From Rhodoferax sp. (lineage in GTDB: Bacteria > Pseudomonadota > Gammaproteobacteria > Burkholderiales > Burkholderiaceae_C): a stretch of DNA of 64,000 nucleotides. The stretch covers positions 124,001 to 188,000 of the forward strand of contig JACKLL010000004.1 in the NCBI GenBank assembly GCA_024235935.1, written 5' to 3'. A program made the translations under genes and the position numbers. The notes below the pieces were generated by a model that made no database searches, was not told the DNA's origin, and saw nothing but the letters and a program-made list of their open reading frames with translations. Numbering within the stretch: position 1 is the first letter of the stretch; each line of letters starts with the position of its first letter. Shown piece by piece: positions 43,305-51,500 of the stretch.

Positions 43305-43922
43305 TTGACCGTGCTGGACCGCGCCGCTGCCACCCTGATCAAGCCTGTCATCGACCGGCTCGCCACCTTGCTGGCAGCCGCGGGTATGGGCGCAAACCAG
43401 ATGACGCTGCTGGCATTCGGCATCGGCATCGGCGCGGCGGCGCTGGTGGCAGCGGGCTACTTCCTGAGCGCAGCCGCTGCCATCCTGCTGTCGCGCCTGT
43501 GCGACGGGCTCGATGGCGCGATCGCGCGGCGCACCCGCAGCACCGACGCCGGGGGGTTCCTGGACATTGCGCTGGATTTCGTCTTCTATGCGGCCATTCC
43601 TCTGGCCTTCGCGCTGGTCGACCCGCAGCGCAACGCGCTGGCAGCGGCACTGTTGCTGGCCGCTTTTTGCGGCACGATGTCGAGCTTTCTCGCCTTTGCG
43701 GTGATCGCGGCCAAACGCGGCATGGACAACCTGGCCTGGCCCGACAAGTCCTTCTATTTTCTCGGCGGGCTGACGGAGGCCACCGAGACGCTGGTCTGCT
43801 TTGTCGCGATGTGCCTCTGGCCGCAGCACTTTGCGCTGATCGCCAGCGTGTATGCCGCCATGTGTGCCATCACCACTGCAACCCGCATCTGGTGGGGATG
43901 GCGCGCGTTCTCCGCCGGCTGA
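43305..43922 (+). CDS. ynjF: CDP-alcohol phosphatidyltransferase-family protein (YnjF-like)
   Basis: A 205-aa inner-membrane enzyme with the CDP-alcohol signature D-x2-DG-x2-AR-x7-G-x3-D-x3-D, seen as DGLDGAIAR followed by GGFLDIALD. About five membrane helices. It should transfer a phosphatidyl or similar group from a CDP-linked donor to an alcohol; the product is unknown. Start is TTG directly after the ynjD stop, or GTG two codons on. Confidence 0.86.
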   Translation: MTVLDRAAATLIKPVIDRLATLLAAAGMGANQMTLLAFGIGIGAAALVAAGYFLSAAAAILLSRLCDGLDGAIARRTRSTDAGGFLDIALDFVFYAAIPLAFALVDPQRNALAAALLLAAFCGTMSSFLAFAVIAAKRGMDNLAWPDKSFYFLGGLTEATETLVCFVAMCLWPQHFALIASVYAAMCAITTATRIWWGWRAFSAG

Positions 43923-43931
43923 CGCCCTGCG

Positions 43932-44717
43932 TCACAGACGCTTGGACAGCATGCTGACGTAGTCGTGCAACTGGGTGTTGATGGTCGAGACCCGGTACTC
44001 GACCGGCTTGTCGCCGAATGTCAGCGCCGTGCGATGCACCTCGAGCACGGGCTGCCCCATGGGAACACCCAGCACACGGGCCGTGTTGCGGTCGGCCGCC
44101 ACCGCCCGCGTGCGCTCCTGCGCATGCAGCACCGTGATGCCGTAGTCCGTCTGGTACAGGCTGTAGATGGTGCTTTGCCGATCCCGCAGCCGCTTTTCGG
44201 TGAGGCCCTTGAACATCAGCGCGGAGATGGTGATGTGGTCATGCACCACCGCGCGTCCGCCCAGCGACAGCCGGTTGTCGAACCGGATGACCGGGTCGCC
44301 GGTCTTCAGGCGCAAGGCCCCTGCATCGACCTCCCCGGCACGATCGCGCTCGAAACCCAGGCTCTCGACATGCGGATATTCCGCTGCCTGCGGCAAGTCG
44401 CCAAAGCGCGCGTCAGGCCGCGGTTCGACATGGAAGAACTGGAACAGGAAGCGGTCGTTGCCATGCAGCGCGACAAAGGTGCCTTTGCCCTGGCGGCGCA
44501 CCAGCACATGTTCATGCACCAGTTCGTCGACGGCCCTGCGCAAGGTGCCGATGCTGACATGCATGGCGCGGGCAATCTCCGCCTCATTGGGCAATGCGTG
44601 GCCGGGACGGCAGCGACCGGACTCGATCGCGCGCTGCAGCTGCTGCTTGACCTGGCGGTACAGCGGAGCACCGCCGGCGTCCGTCAGCGGCGTGAGTTCC
44701 ATCAATTCGATTTTCAT
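43932..44717 (-). CDS. GntR-family (HutC/UTRA) transcriptional regulator of the suy/slc operon
   Basis: A 261-aa regulator. The N-terminal winged helix is seen in PLYRQVKQQLQRAIESGRCRPG, ALPNEAEIARAMHVSIGTLRRAVDELV and RRQGKGTFV; the C-terminal half is a UTRA ligand-binding domain (AERTRAV-like AQERTRAVAADRNTARVLGV, VEYRVSTINTQLHDYV). It is divergent from suyA, and a 13-bp inverted repeat lies between them over the suyA -35 box, so it most likely represses the operon until sulfolactate or a related acid binds. The effector is inferred. Confidence 0.88.
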   Translation of the reverse strand: MKIELMELTPLTDAGGAPLYRQVKQQLQRAIESGRCRPGHALPNEAEIARAMHVSIGTLRRAVDELVHEHVLVRRQGKGTFVALHGNDRFLFQFFHVEPRPDARFGDLPQAAEYPHVESLGFERDRAGEVDAGALRLKTGDPVIRFDNRLSLGGRAVVHDHITISALMFKGLTEKRLRDRQSTIYSLYQTDYGITVLHAQERTRAVAADRNTARVLGVPMGQPVLEVHRTALTFGDKPVEYRVSTINTQLHDYVSMLSKRL

Positions 44718-44750
44718 ATTCCGCGCCAGTGTAGGGGGCGTCCGGGAAAT

Positions 44751-44780
44751 TCAACCATGTCATATGAATGACTTGGTTGA
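44751..44780. promoter_or_regulatory. Inverted-repeat operator between the GntR gene and suyA
   Basis: TCAACCATGTCAT and ATGACTTGGTTGA form arms of 13 bp that match at 12 positions, with a 4-bp spacer. The right arm overlaps the -35 hexamer of the suyA promoter. This is a good candidate binding site for the divergent GntR regulator. Confidence 0.7.
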
Positions 44781-44804
44781 CAGTCGGATACCGCTACCTA
44801 CACT
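44777..44804 (+). promoter_or_regulatory. Promoter of suyA
   Basis: A perfect TTGACA is followed after 16 bp by TACACT (4 of 6 against TATAAT), about 36 bp before the suyA ATG. The -35 box is partly inside the inverted repeat, fitting repression by promoter occlusion. Confidence 0.65.
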
Positions 44805-44840
44805 TCGGACTTTTCGCGACCCCCAAAAACTGGAGACCCC

Positions 44841-45122
44841 ATGATTCATTTTGTTTTGCACGACGCCAAGGACACCGTGGCCGTCGTCGTGGTGGAAGGC
44901 GTGACCGCCGGTACGAAGATGACCGGCTGGATCATGGATGAAGACCGCATGATCGACGTGTCGGCCAAGCAGGACATCCCCATCGGCCACAAGGTCGCAC
45001 TCAAGGACATGGCCGTGGGAGACACGGTGGTGAAGTACGGCATCGACATGGGCAAGGTCGTTGCGCCGATTGCGGTCGGCCAGCACGCGCACGTGCACAA
45101 CATCAAGACCAAGCGCTGGTAA
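44841..45122 (+). CDS. suyA: UxaA-family small subunit, probable (2R)-sulfolactate sulfo-lyase subunit alpha
   Basis: A 93-aa SAF-domain protein: IHFVLHDAKDTVAVVVVEGV, DIPIGHKVALKDMAVGDTVVKYG, and the end HAHVHNIKTKRW. In UxaA enzymes the SAF domain is either fused to the catalytic part or separate, and the separate form is seen in SuyAB, which splits (R)-3-sulfolactate into pyruvate and sulfite. Altronate dehydratase-like activity on another 2-hydroxy acid is the alternative. The downstream tctC/A/B-slcC-comC set favours SuyA. GGAG lies upstream of the ATG. Confidence 0.78.
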   Translation: MIHFVLHDAKDTVAVVVVEGVTAGTKMTGWIMDEDRMIDVSAKQDIPIGHKVALKDMAVGDTVVKYGIDMGKVVAPIAVGQHAHVHNIKTKRW

Positions 45123-45176
45123 GCCGACGCAGCGCGCCCTGTTGAAACCCCTCTTTACCGAAACCGGAAACATCCC

Positions 45177-46353
45177 ATGTCCATCATCGACAAGAACACC
45201 ACCTTCCTCGGCTACCGGCGTGAAAACGGCCGTGTCGGCATTCGCAACCACGTCATCATCCTGCCGCTGGACGACCTGTCCAACGCCGCGGCCGAGGCAG
45301 TGGCCCACAACATCAAGGGCGCGATGGCGATCCCCCACCCCTATGGCCGGCTGCAATTCGGTGCGGACCTGGACCTGCACTTCAAGACCCTGATCGGCGC
45401 CGGCTGCAACCCCAACGTGGCTGCGGTGGTGGTGATCGGCATCGAGGACGGCTGGACGCAGAAGGTCGTCGACGGCATCAAGACCACCGGCAAGCCGGTC
45501 GTCGGCTTCGGCATCGAACTGCACGGCGACCACGACACCATCCTGCGCGCCAGCAAGGCGGCCAAGGAATACGTGCAATGGGCCAGCGAGAAGCAGCGCG
45601 AGGAGTGCCCGATCTCCGAGCTGTGGGTCAGCACCAAATGCGGAGAGTCCGACACCACCAGCGGCTGCGGCGCCAATCCCACCGTGGGCAACGCCTTCGA
45701 CAAGCTGCATCCGCTGGGAACCTACCTGTGCTTCGGCGAGACCACCGAACTCACCGGCGGCGAGCACATCGTCGCGGCGCGCTGCGCCAATGACGACGTG
45801 CGCAAGAAATTCCAGTTCATGTTCGACCGCTACCAGGACGTCATCAACCGCCACAAGACCAGCGACCTGTCTGACAGCCAGCCGACCAAGGGCAACATCG
45901 CCGGCGGCCTGACGACCATCGAGGAAAAGGGCCCTGGGCAACATCCAGAAGATCGGCAAGCTGTGCACGGTGGACGGCGTCATCGACAAGGCCGAGATGC
46001 CGACCCACCCGGGCCTGTGGTTCATGGACTCCAGCAGCGCAGCCGCCGAAATGGTGACCCTGTGCGCGGCCTCCGGCTATGTGGCGCACTTCTTCCCCAC
46101 CGGCCAGGGCAACGTGATCGGCAACCCGATCCTGCCGGTCATCAAGATCTGCGCCAACCCGCGCACGGTGCGCACGATGAGCGAGCACATCGACGTGGAC
46201 ACCACCGGACTGCTGCAACGCGAGATCACGCTCGACCAGGCCGGCGACAAGCTGCTCGAATGCATGCTGCGCACCGCCAATGGCCGCCTGACCGCCGCCG
46301 AGGCACTGGGACACCGTGAGTTCGTGCTGACACGCCTGTACGAAAGCGCCTGA
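45177..46353 (+). pseudogene. suyB: UxaA-family large subunit, probable sulfolactate sulfo-lyase subunit beta, with a frameshift
   Basis: The catalytic subunit partner of suyA, about 391 aa once the frame is joined. The first part (GYRRENGRVGIRNHVIILPLDD, PHPYGRLQFGADLDLHFKTLIG, STKCGESDTTSGCGANPTVG, TKGNIAGGLTTIEEK) runs in one frame to about 45929. The rest (ALGNIQKIGKLCTVDGVIDKAE, THPGLWFMDSSSAAAEMVTLC, FFPTGQGNVIGNPILPVIKIC) continues in the next frame to 46353. The join is at GAGGAAAAGGGCCCTGGGC near 45928-45931, where one G too many breaks a well-conserved EEKALGN. No other damage is seen, so this is either a sequencing error in a G run or a very recent loss of function. Confidence 0.8.
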
Positions 46354-46507
46354 GCGCGGCCCACGCAATGCGGGAGGTCACCGGTTGACCTAATATGCAT
46401 CCATCCACCTGCGCGCAAAGCGGACAACGATCCGGCTGCGCGGGTGGAGCGCCACCGATGCCGGCGGCAACGCCGGTCAGATACCCAGAACCACCAGGAG
46501 ACAAACC

Positions 46508-47464
46508 ATGGCATTCCGTATCCGTACCTCCCTTGTCGCCGCCGCAATCGCATTGGCCGCACCGCTGGCGATGTCCGCCGGCTATCCCGACAAGACCATC
46601 AACTACATCATTCCGTTCGGACCTGGCGGTGAATCCGACGTGTCCGCGCGGCTGCAGGAGCCGGTATTCAAGAAGATCACCGGCCAGGGCCTGGCGATCC
46701 AGTACAAGGCCGGTGCCGGCGGCGCGGCGGGCTGGTCCCAGCTCAACAGCATGGCGGGTGACGGATACACGGTGATGGGCACCAATCTGCCGCATATCGT
46801 GCTGCAGCCGCTGGAGAAGGATGTCGGCTACAAGACCGACGACATCACCACGGTGTTCTGGTTCCACTACACACCCGATGCCCTGCTGGTGCCTGCTGAC
46901 AGTCCGTTCAAGACCCTGAAGGATTTCGTCGAGGGGGCCAGGAAGGCTCCGGGCGCGACCACCTTGTCGGGATCGGGTACAAACTCGGCCAACCACCTGG
47001 CACAGCGCCAGTTCGACAAGATGGCCGGCATCAAGACGACCTACGTGCCCTTCGGCGGCACCGGTCCCTCCAACACCGCCTTGCTCGGCAAGCAGGTGGC
47101 GGGCAGCTGGGGCTACACCACGGTGCAGATGCAACTCGGCGCGCAAGTGCGGTGCCTGGCCGTCGCGATGGAGCAGCGCCATCCCAAGCTGCCCGACTGT
47201 CCCACCTTCAAGGAGCAGGGCTACAACCTCGTCGGTGGCGCGTATCGCGGCGTGGCCGTTCCCAAGTCGACGCCGGCCGACATCCAGAACAAGCTGGCCG
47301 CCGACCTGGCCAAGGTGAATGCCGATCCGGAATTCATCCGCAAGATGGAAGAAGGCGGCTTTGCCATGCTCAACGTCGGACCGGCGCAGATGGGCGCGTT
47401 CATGGCGGAGGTCAAGGGCCGCTATGAGGCGCTGGCCAAGGAAATGGGCATCGTCAAGAAGTAA
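46508..47464 (+). CDS. tctC: Tripartite tricarboxylate transporter binding protein (TctC, SlcH-like)
   Basis: A 318-aa periplasmic binding protein with signal peptide (RIRTSLVAAAIALAAPLAMS) and the Bug/TctC fold: YPDKTINYIIPFGPGGESDVSAR, LAIQYKAGAGGAAGW, SGSGTNSANHLAQRQF, YVPFGGTGPSNTALLGKQV. AGGAG supports the ATG. Followed by the permease genes tctA and tctB, it completes a tripartite uptake system. Next to suyAB and slcC/comC it most likely brings in sulfolactate (SlcHFG-type), though tricarboxylates cannot be excluded. Confidence 0.88.
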   Translation: MAFRIRTSLVAAAIALAAPLAMSAGYPDKTINYIIPFGPGGESDVSARLQEPVFKKITGQGLAIQYKAGAGGAAGWSQLNSMAGDGYTVMGTNLPHIVLQPLEKDVGYKTDDITTVFWFHYTPDALLVPADSPFKTLKDFVEGARKAPGATTLSGSGTNSANHLAQRQFDKMAGIKTTYVPFGGTGPSNTALLGKQVAGSWGYTTVQMQLGAQVRCLAVAMEQRHPKLPDCPTFKEQGYNLVGGAYRGVAVPKSTPADIQNKLAADLAKVNADPEFIRKMEEGGFAMLNVGPAQMGAFMAEVKGRYEALAKEMGIVKK

Positions 47465-47497
47465 GCGCAGCGAAGCCACAGACGCCGCCGACATCGC

Positions 47498-49003
47498 ATG
47501 GGCAGCTTCGACTTCCTGTTGGCGGCCTTGTCGCCGCTCAATCTTCTGCTGGCCCTGGCCGGTGTCGTCGCCGGCACCGTGATCGGGGCCTTGCCGGGCC
47601 TGACCGCCACGATGGCGGTCGCGGTGCTGGTTCCGTTCACCTTCACGATGGCACCGGCAGCTGCGCTGATCGCGCTGGGGGCCATCTACACCGGCGCCAT
47701 CTATGGCGGTGCATACGCTGCCGTGCTGCTCAACACGCCCGGAACGCCGTCGTCGATCGCCACGACCTTCGACGGATACCCCATGGCGCGCAAGGGCGAT
47801 GGCGATCTGGCGTTGACGCTGGCCTGCCTGTCGTCGGTGATCGGCGGCCTGATAGGCGCGGGCTTCCTGCTGCTGCTGGCACCGCCCATGGCCACGGTCG
47901 CGCTCAAGTTCGGCCCGGTCGAGTATTTCTGGCTCGGCCTGTTCGGCCTCACCCTCATCGCATCCCTCGGTGAAGGCAGCACCATCAAGGGACTGATCGG
48001 CGGCGGGCTCGGCCTGCTGCTGTCGATGGTCGGCGTGGCCGAAGTCGGTGGCGACATCCGCTTCGTCGGCGACATCAAGGCCTTGCTGGGCGGCATCGAC
48101 GTGGTCTCGGCGCTGATTGGCCTGTACTGCATACCGGTACTGATCGACCTGGTGGCAACGCCGGTGGCTCACCTGGAAGCCGGCAAGCAGGTGGCGAGCT
48201 TCCGGCTGGCGGAGGCACTGGGCATCCTGCGGCGTTCCCGGCTGAACGTGCTGCGCAGTTCGGTGATCGGAACCGTCGTCGGCATTCTGCCCGGCGCGGG
48301 CGGCTCGATCGCATCGCTGGTCGCCTACTCAGAAGCCAAGCGGTCCTCATCGCGGCGCGCCAACTTCGGCAAGGGTGAACCCGACGGGGTCATCGCCACC
48401 GAGTCGTCGAACAATGCCACGGTCGGTGGGGGCTTCATCCCGACGCTGGTGCTCGGCATTCCCGGAACGCCGCCCGATGCCATCATCCTGGGTGCGCTGC
48501 TGGTGCAGGGTATCCGGACCGGGCCGACGCTGTTCACACAGCAGGCACCCATCGTCTACACCTTTATCTGGGGCCTGATCCTGGCGACATTGATCATGTT
48601 GCCGGTAGGCCTGCTGATCGGCCGGTTTGCGTTCCGCTCCATCGTCGCCATCCCGAAGGCGGTGCTGGTTCCAGGCGTGGCCTTGCTGACCGTGCTGGGC
48701 AGCTTTGCCGTACACAACAACGTGCACGAGGTGCAGCAGATGGTGCTGCTGGGCGTCGCAGCGTGGGGTGTCGGCCGCATGGGCTTCAGTGCGTCACCCA
48801 TCGTGCTGGGCCTGATCCTGGGCACAATTGCCGAACGCGGCTTCGTGCAAGGCCATCTGATCGGCGGTGCACGCGGCAGCATCCTGGCCGAATTCTTCGG
48901 GCGACCGATCTCGCTGGCCATCATTTTCTTCATCGCGCTCGGACTGCTGTGGCCCTGGTGGGCCGCACGTCGGGCCCGTCTCGCGGAGGCACGCAATGTC
49001 TGA
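47498..49003 (+). CDS. tctA: Tripartite tricarboxylate transporter large permease (TctA-type)
   Basis: A 501-aa inner-membrane permease with about twelve helices. Family hallmarks: GTVIGALPGLTATMAVAVLVPFTF, YTGAIYGGAYAAVLLNTPGTPSSIATTFDGYPMARKG, and the second repeat GGGFIPTLVLGIPGTPPDAIILGALLVQG. Starts 33 bp after tctC; the stop overlaps the tctB start by 8 bp. Probable transport path for sulfolactate with the small subunit and the binding protein. Confidence 0.93.
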   Translation: MGSFDFLLAALSPLNLLLALAGVVAGTVIGALPGLTATMAVAVLVPFTFTMAPAAALIALGAIYTGAIYGGAYAAVLLNTPGTPSSIATTFDGYPMARKGDGDLALTLACLSSVIGGLIGAGFLLLLAPPMATVALKFGPVEYFWLGLFGLTLIASLGEGSTIKGLIGGGLGLLLSMVGVAEVGGDIRFVGDIKALLGGIDVVSALIGLYCIPVLIDLVATPVAHLEAGKQVASFRLAEALGILRRSRLNVLRSSVIGTVVGILPGAGGSIASLVAYSEAKRSSSRRANFGKGEPDGVIATESSNNATVGGGFIPTLVLGIPGTPPDAIILGALLVQGIRTGPTLFTQQAPIVYTFIWGLILATLIMLPVGLLIGRFAFRSIVAIPKAVLVPGVALLTVLGSFAVHNNVHEVQQMVLLGVAAWGVGRMGFSASPIVLGLILGTIAERGFVQGHLIGGARGSILAEFFGRPISLAIIFFIALGLLWPWWAARRARLAEARNV

Positions 49004-49436
49004 TGTCCGACCTGACATACCGGGGGCCATCGGCAGCGGCCTGATGGTGCTTCTGGGCGCTGGCGCCATCTATGCGGCGCGCGACTATTCCGACCTCGGT
49101 GCAGTCTTTCCGCGCACGGTCGGCGCCTTGCTGGTGGCGCTGGGCTTCGTCTACATCCTGCTGGTGGTTCTCGGACGCACACGCCGTGTCGTCGGGTCGG
49201 ACGGCTCGGCACTGCGCCGCACCCTGGTTGCCGTGGTCATGCTGGGCTGGGGTTTCGCACTGGGTCCACTCGGCTTTCTTCCCAGCGGTGCAGCGGCCAT
49301 GTCTGCCTTGCTGCTGATCGCACAGCATGAGCGCTGGTCACTGCGCACGGCCTTGCTGTACGGCCTGTCGACCAGCGCAATCCTGACCGGCATGTATTTC
49401 CTGTTCAAGCACGCGCTGCAAGTGCCCTTGCCCTGA
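48996..49436 (+). CDS. tctB: Tripartite tricarboxylate transporter small permease (TctB-type)
   Basis: A 146-aa protein with four predicted membrane helices (SGLMVLLGAGAIYAA; VGALLVALGFVYILLVVLG; LVAVVMLGWGFALGPLGFL; ALLYGLSTSAILTGMYFLF), the usual size and layout of TctB. It starts within the end of tctA (ATGTCTGA). Small subunits of this family diverge quickly, so the call rests on size, topology and place. Confidence 0.87.
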   Translation: MSDVRPDIPGAIGSGLMVLLGAGAIYAARDYSDLGAVFPRTVGALLVALGFVYILLVVLGRTRRVVGSDGSALRRTLVAVVMLGWGFALGPLGFLPSGAAAMSALLLIAQHERWSLRTALLYGLSTSAILTGMYFLFKHALQVPLP

Positions 49437-49493
49437 CCTGCGCGCGATGCCCGCATTCACTCAACCCTGTCATCCGCCTTTCCAATACTTCAC

Positions 49494-50417
49494 ATGAAAA
49501 TCCTGATCTCCGAGTTCATGGACGAGCGCGCCGTCGCGCAACTCGCCGCAAAGCACGACGTCAGCTATGCGCCGACACTGGTCGACGACATGCCGGCCTT
49601 GATCGCAAAGGCGGCACAGGCCGATGCCCTGATCGTGCGCAACCGCACGCAGGTCCGTGGTGCGCTGTTGACTGCATTGACACGCTGCAAGGTGATCGGC
49701 CGGCTGGGCGTCGGACTCGACAACATCGACGTGGCCGGCTGCGAGTCAAAGGGAATGGCCGTGATACCGGCCACCGGTGCCAATGCGCTGAGCGTGGCCG
49801 AATACGTCATCACCACCGCCATGATGCTGCTGCGCGGTGCATTCACGTCGACAGCCTCAGTCGCCAATGGCCAATGGCCGCGAGGTGCTCTTGGCAATGG
49901 CCGCGAGACGGCCGGCAAGACGCTGGGCATCATCGGCTTCGGCTCGATCGGCCGCACGACTGCACGGCTGGCCCAGGGTCTGGGCATGCAGGTCATCGCC
50001 TTTGATGCCATGCTCGATGCCGACACGCCGGTGTTCCAGGAGACCGGGGTCAAATACGTCGGCCTGCAGGAATTGATACTCCAGGCCGATGTGGTCACGC
50101 TGCATGTGCCACTGGTCGATGCCACACGGGGATTGTTCGACGCCGCGTGCATCGCATCCATGAAGCCCGGCGCCATCCTCATCAACACCTCGCGCGGCCA
50201 TATCGTCGACCTGCCCGCCGTGGCGGCATCGCTGCGCACCGGCCATCTGGGCGGCGCCGCCATCGATGTGTTTGACGCCGAACCGCTCGCTGCCAGTGCA
50301 GACCTGCAGGACTGCCCGCACCTGCTGCTCACCCCCCATATTTCCGGCGTCAGTGCCGAATCCAACGAACGGGTTTCGTTTCTGATCGCAGAAAAGGTCC
50401 TGGAGGCTTTGCACTGA
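49494..50417 (+). CDS. slcC: D-isomer 2-hydroxyacid dehydrogenase, probable (S)-sulfolactate dehydrogenase
   Basis: A 307-aa NAD-dependent enzyme. The start KILISEFMDERAVAQL, IVRNRTQVRG, GRLGVGLDNID, Rossmann GIIGFGSIGRTTARL and the catalytic Arg/Glu/His set (INTSRGHIV, DVFDAEPL, LLTPHISG) are seen. SlcC oxidises (S)-sulfolactate to 3-sulfopyruvate; the opening and the SRV-type contact region look close to SlcC, and the neighbours suyAB and comC fit. Phosphoglycerate or another hydroxyacid dehydrogenase is the fallback. Its stop overlaps the comC start by one base. Confidence 0.82.
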   Translation: MKILISEFMDERAVAQLAAKHDVSYAPTLVDDMPALIAKAAQADALIVRNRTQVRGALLTALTRCKVIGRLGVGLDNIDVAGCESKGMAVIPATGANALSVAEYVITTAMMLLRGAFTSTASVANGQWPRGALGNGRETAGKTLGIIGFGSIGRTTARLAQGLGMQVIAFDAMLDADTPVFQETGVKYVGLQELILQADVVTLHVPLVDATRGLFDAACIASMKPGAILINTSRGHIVDLPAVAASLRTGHLGGAAIDVFDAEPLAASADLQDCPHLLLTPHISGVSAESNERVSFLIAEKVLEALH

Positions 50418-51436
50418 TGGCACAGCTGACCCTATCCCAAGCTACTGCCTTGGTGGAAAACGCGCTGGCCGCTGCCGGCGCCAACCCCACGATGGCCCGC
50501 TCCGTGGCACGCGCACTGGTGCTGGCCGAATCGCAAGGCCTGTCGGGGCACGGACTCAGCCGCGTCGGTCAATATTGCACCCACCTGCGCAACGGCCGCG
50601 CCGATGGCAACGCGGTGGCAACAGTGGCGCGGCAAAAAGGCGCTGCGGTGCTGGTCAATGCCGGCACCGGGCTGGCGTTTCCGGCCTGCGACCTGGCGAT
50701 TGCAACGGCGATCAGTACCGCACGTGAGCTTGGCGTATGTTTTGCCGGCGTCACCAACAGCCACCACGCCGGCGTCATGGTCGACCATTTGCGTCCGGTC
50801 GCCGCCGCTGGCATGGTTGCGATCGCCTTTGCCAACTCACCCGCCGCGATGCCGGCTGCGGGCGGCAGGCACCCGGTGTTCGGCACCAACCCAGTCGCGG
50901 CGATCTTTCCACGCCGCAGTGACGATCCGCTCATGATCGACCTCTCGCTGTCCGAAGTGGCACGTGGCAAGCTGATGGTGGCCGCCAAGGAAGGCAAGGC
51001 CATTCCACTGGGCTGGGCGCTGGACGCCGACGGCGAACCGACCACCGACCCGCAAAAAGGCATGATGGGATCGATGCTGCCGGTCGGCGCTGCCAGCAGC
51101 CCCAAGGGTGCCATGCTGGCGCTGATGGTCGAACTGATGGTGACCGCCGTCATCGGCGCGCAATTCGGTTTCGAAGCCAGCTCCTTCTTCGTCGACGAAG
51201 GCAACCAGCCCCGTATCGGGCAGGCCTTCATCGTCATCGACCCGGGCGCGCTGGCGGGCACCGACACCTATTACGACCGCATGGAGACCGTGATCGCAGA
51301 GATGCTGCGCGACGACGGCGTGCGCCTGGCGGGTGCCCGGCGACTGGCGCTGGAGCGCAAGGCGGCGACCGACGGTCTGCAGGTGGCCGACGCCATGGTG
51401 GCACAGCTGCAGAAGCTCGGACAAGCCGCGCCCTGA
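50417..51436 (+). CDS. comC: Malate/L-lactate dehydrogenase-family oxidoreductase, probable (R)-sulfolactate dehydrogenase
   Basis: A 339-aa NAD(P)-dependent enzyme of the MDH/LDH type 2 fold: SQGLSGHGLSRVGQYCTHLRNG, VTNSHHAGVMVDHLRPVAAAG with the catalytic His, AFANSPAAMPAAGG, FGTNPVAAIFPR and DLSLSEVARGKL. ComC reduces sulfopyruvate to (R)-sulfolactate, and with SlcC it acts as a two-enzyme racemase so that SuyAB can use both isomers. The family also contains ureidoglycolate, malate and L-lactate enzymes; the neighbourhood decides the call. Confidence 0.82.
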   Translation: MAQLTLSQATALVENALAAAGANPTMARSVARALVLAESQGLSGHGLSRVGQYCTHLRNGRADGNAVATVARQKGAAVLVNAGTGLAFPACDLAIATAISTARELGVCFAGVTNSHHAGVMVDHLRPVAAAGMVAIAFANSPAAMPAAGGRHPVFGTNPVAAIFPRRSDDPLMIDLSLSEVARGKLMVAAKEGKAIPLGWALDADGEPTTDPQKGMMGSMLPVGAASSPKGAMLALMVELMVTAVIGAQFGFEASSFFVDEGNQPRIGQAFIVIDPGALAGTDTYYDRMETVIAEMLRDDGVRLAGARRLALERKAATDGLQVADAMVAQLQKLGQAAP

Positions 51437-51474
51437 GGTCTGTACCCGCAAACCCGCAACAGCTGCCGATCAAC

Positions 51475-51493
51475 GCCTGCACGCGTTGCAGGC
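51475..51493. terminator. Weak hairpin between the convergent comC and LacI genes
   Basis: A perfect 7-bp stem (GCCTGCA/TGCAGGC) with loop CGCGT sits between two convergent genes. There is no T run on either side, so it may be a factor-dependent pause site rather than a true terminator. Confidence 0.3.
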
Positions 51494-51500
51494 CGGCCGC

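Noticed and set aside
45921..45940. Programmed ribosomal frameshifting at AAAAGGG in suyB
   Set aside because: The run could be slippery, but I see no strong downstream hairpin or internal ribosome-binding site, and UxaA family members are normally encoded in one frame. An extra base is simpler.
45177..46319. Unshifted 380-codon reading of suyB as a real alternative protein
   Set aside because: After about residue 250 the sequence becomes Arg/Pro-rich nonsense while the conserved UxaA C terminus continues in the next frame.
46375..46396. AGGTCA/TGACCT inverted repeat plus TAATAT upstream of tctC as an internal promoter
   Set aside because: The TTGACC and TAATAT elements are adjacent without the needed spacing, and no other -35 is present.
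46226..48172. 648-codon minus-strand frame across suyB, tctC and tctA
   Set aside because: Antisense shadow of three clear genes; composition typical of reverse-frame translation.
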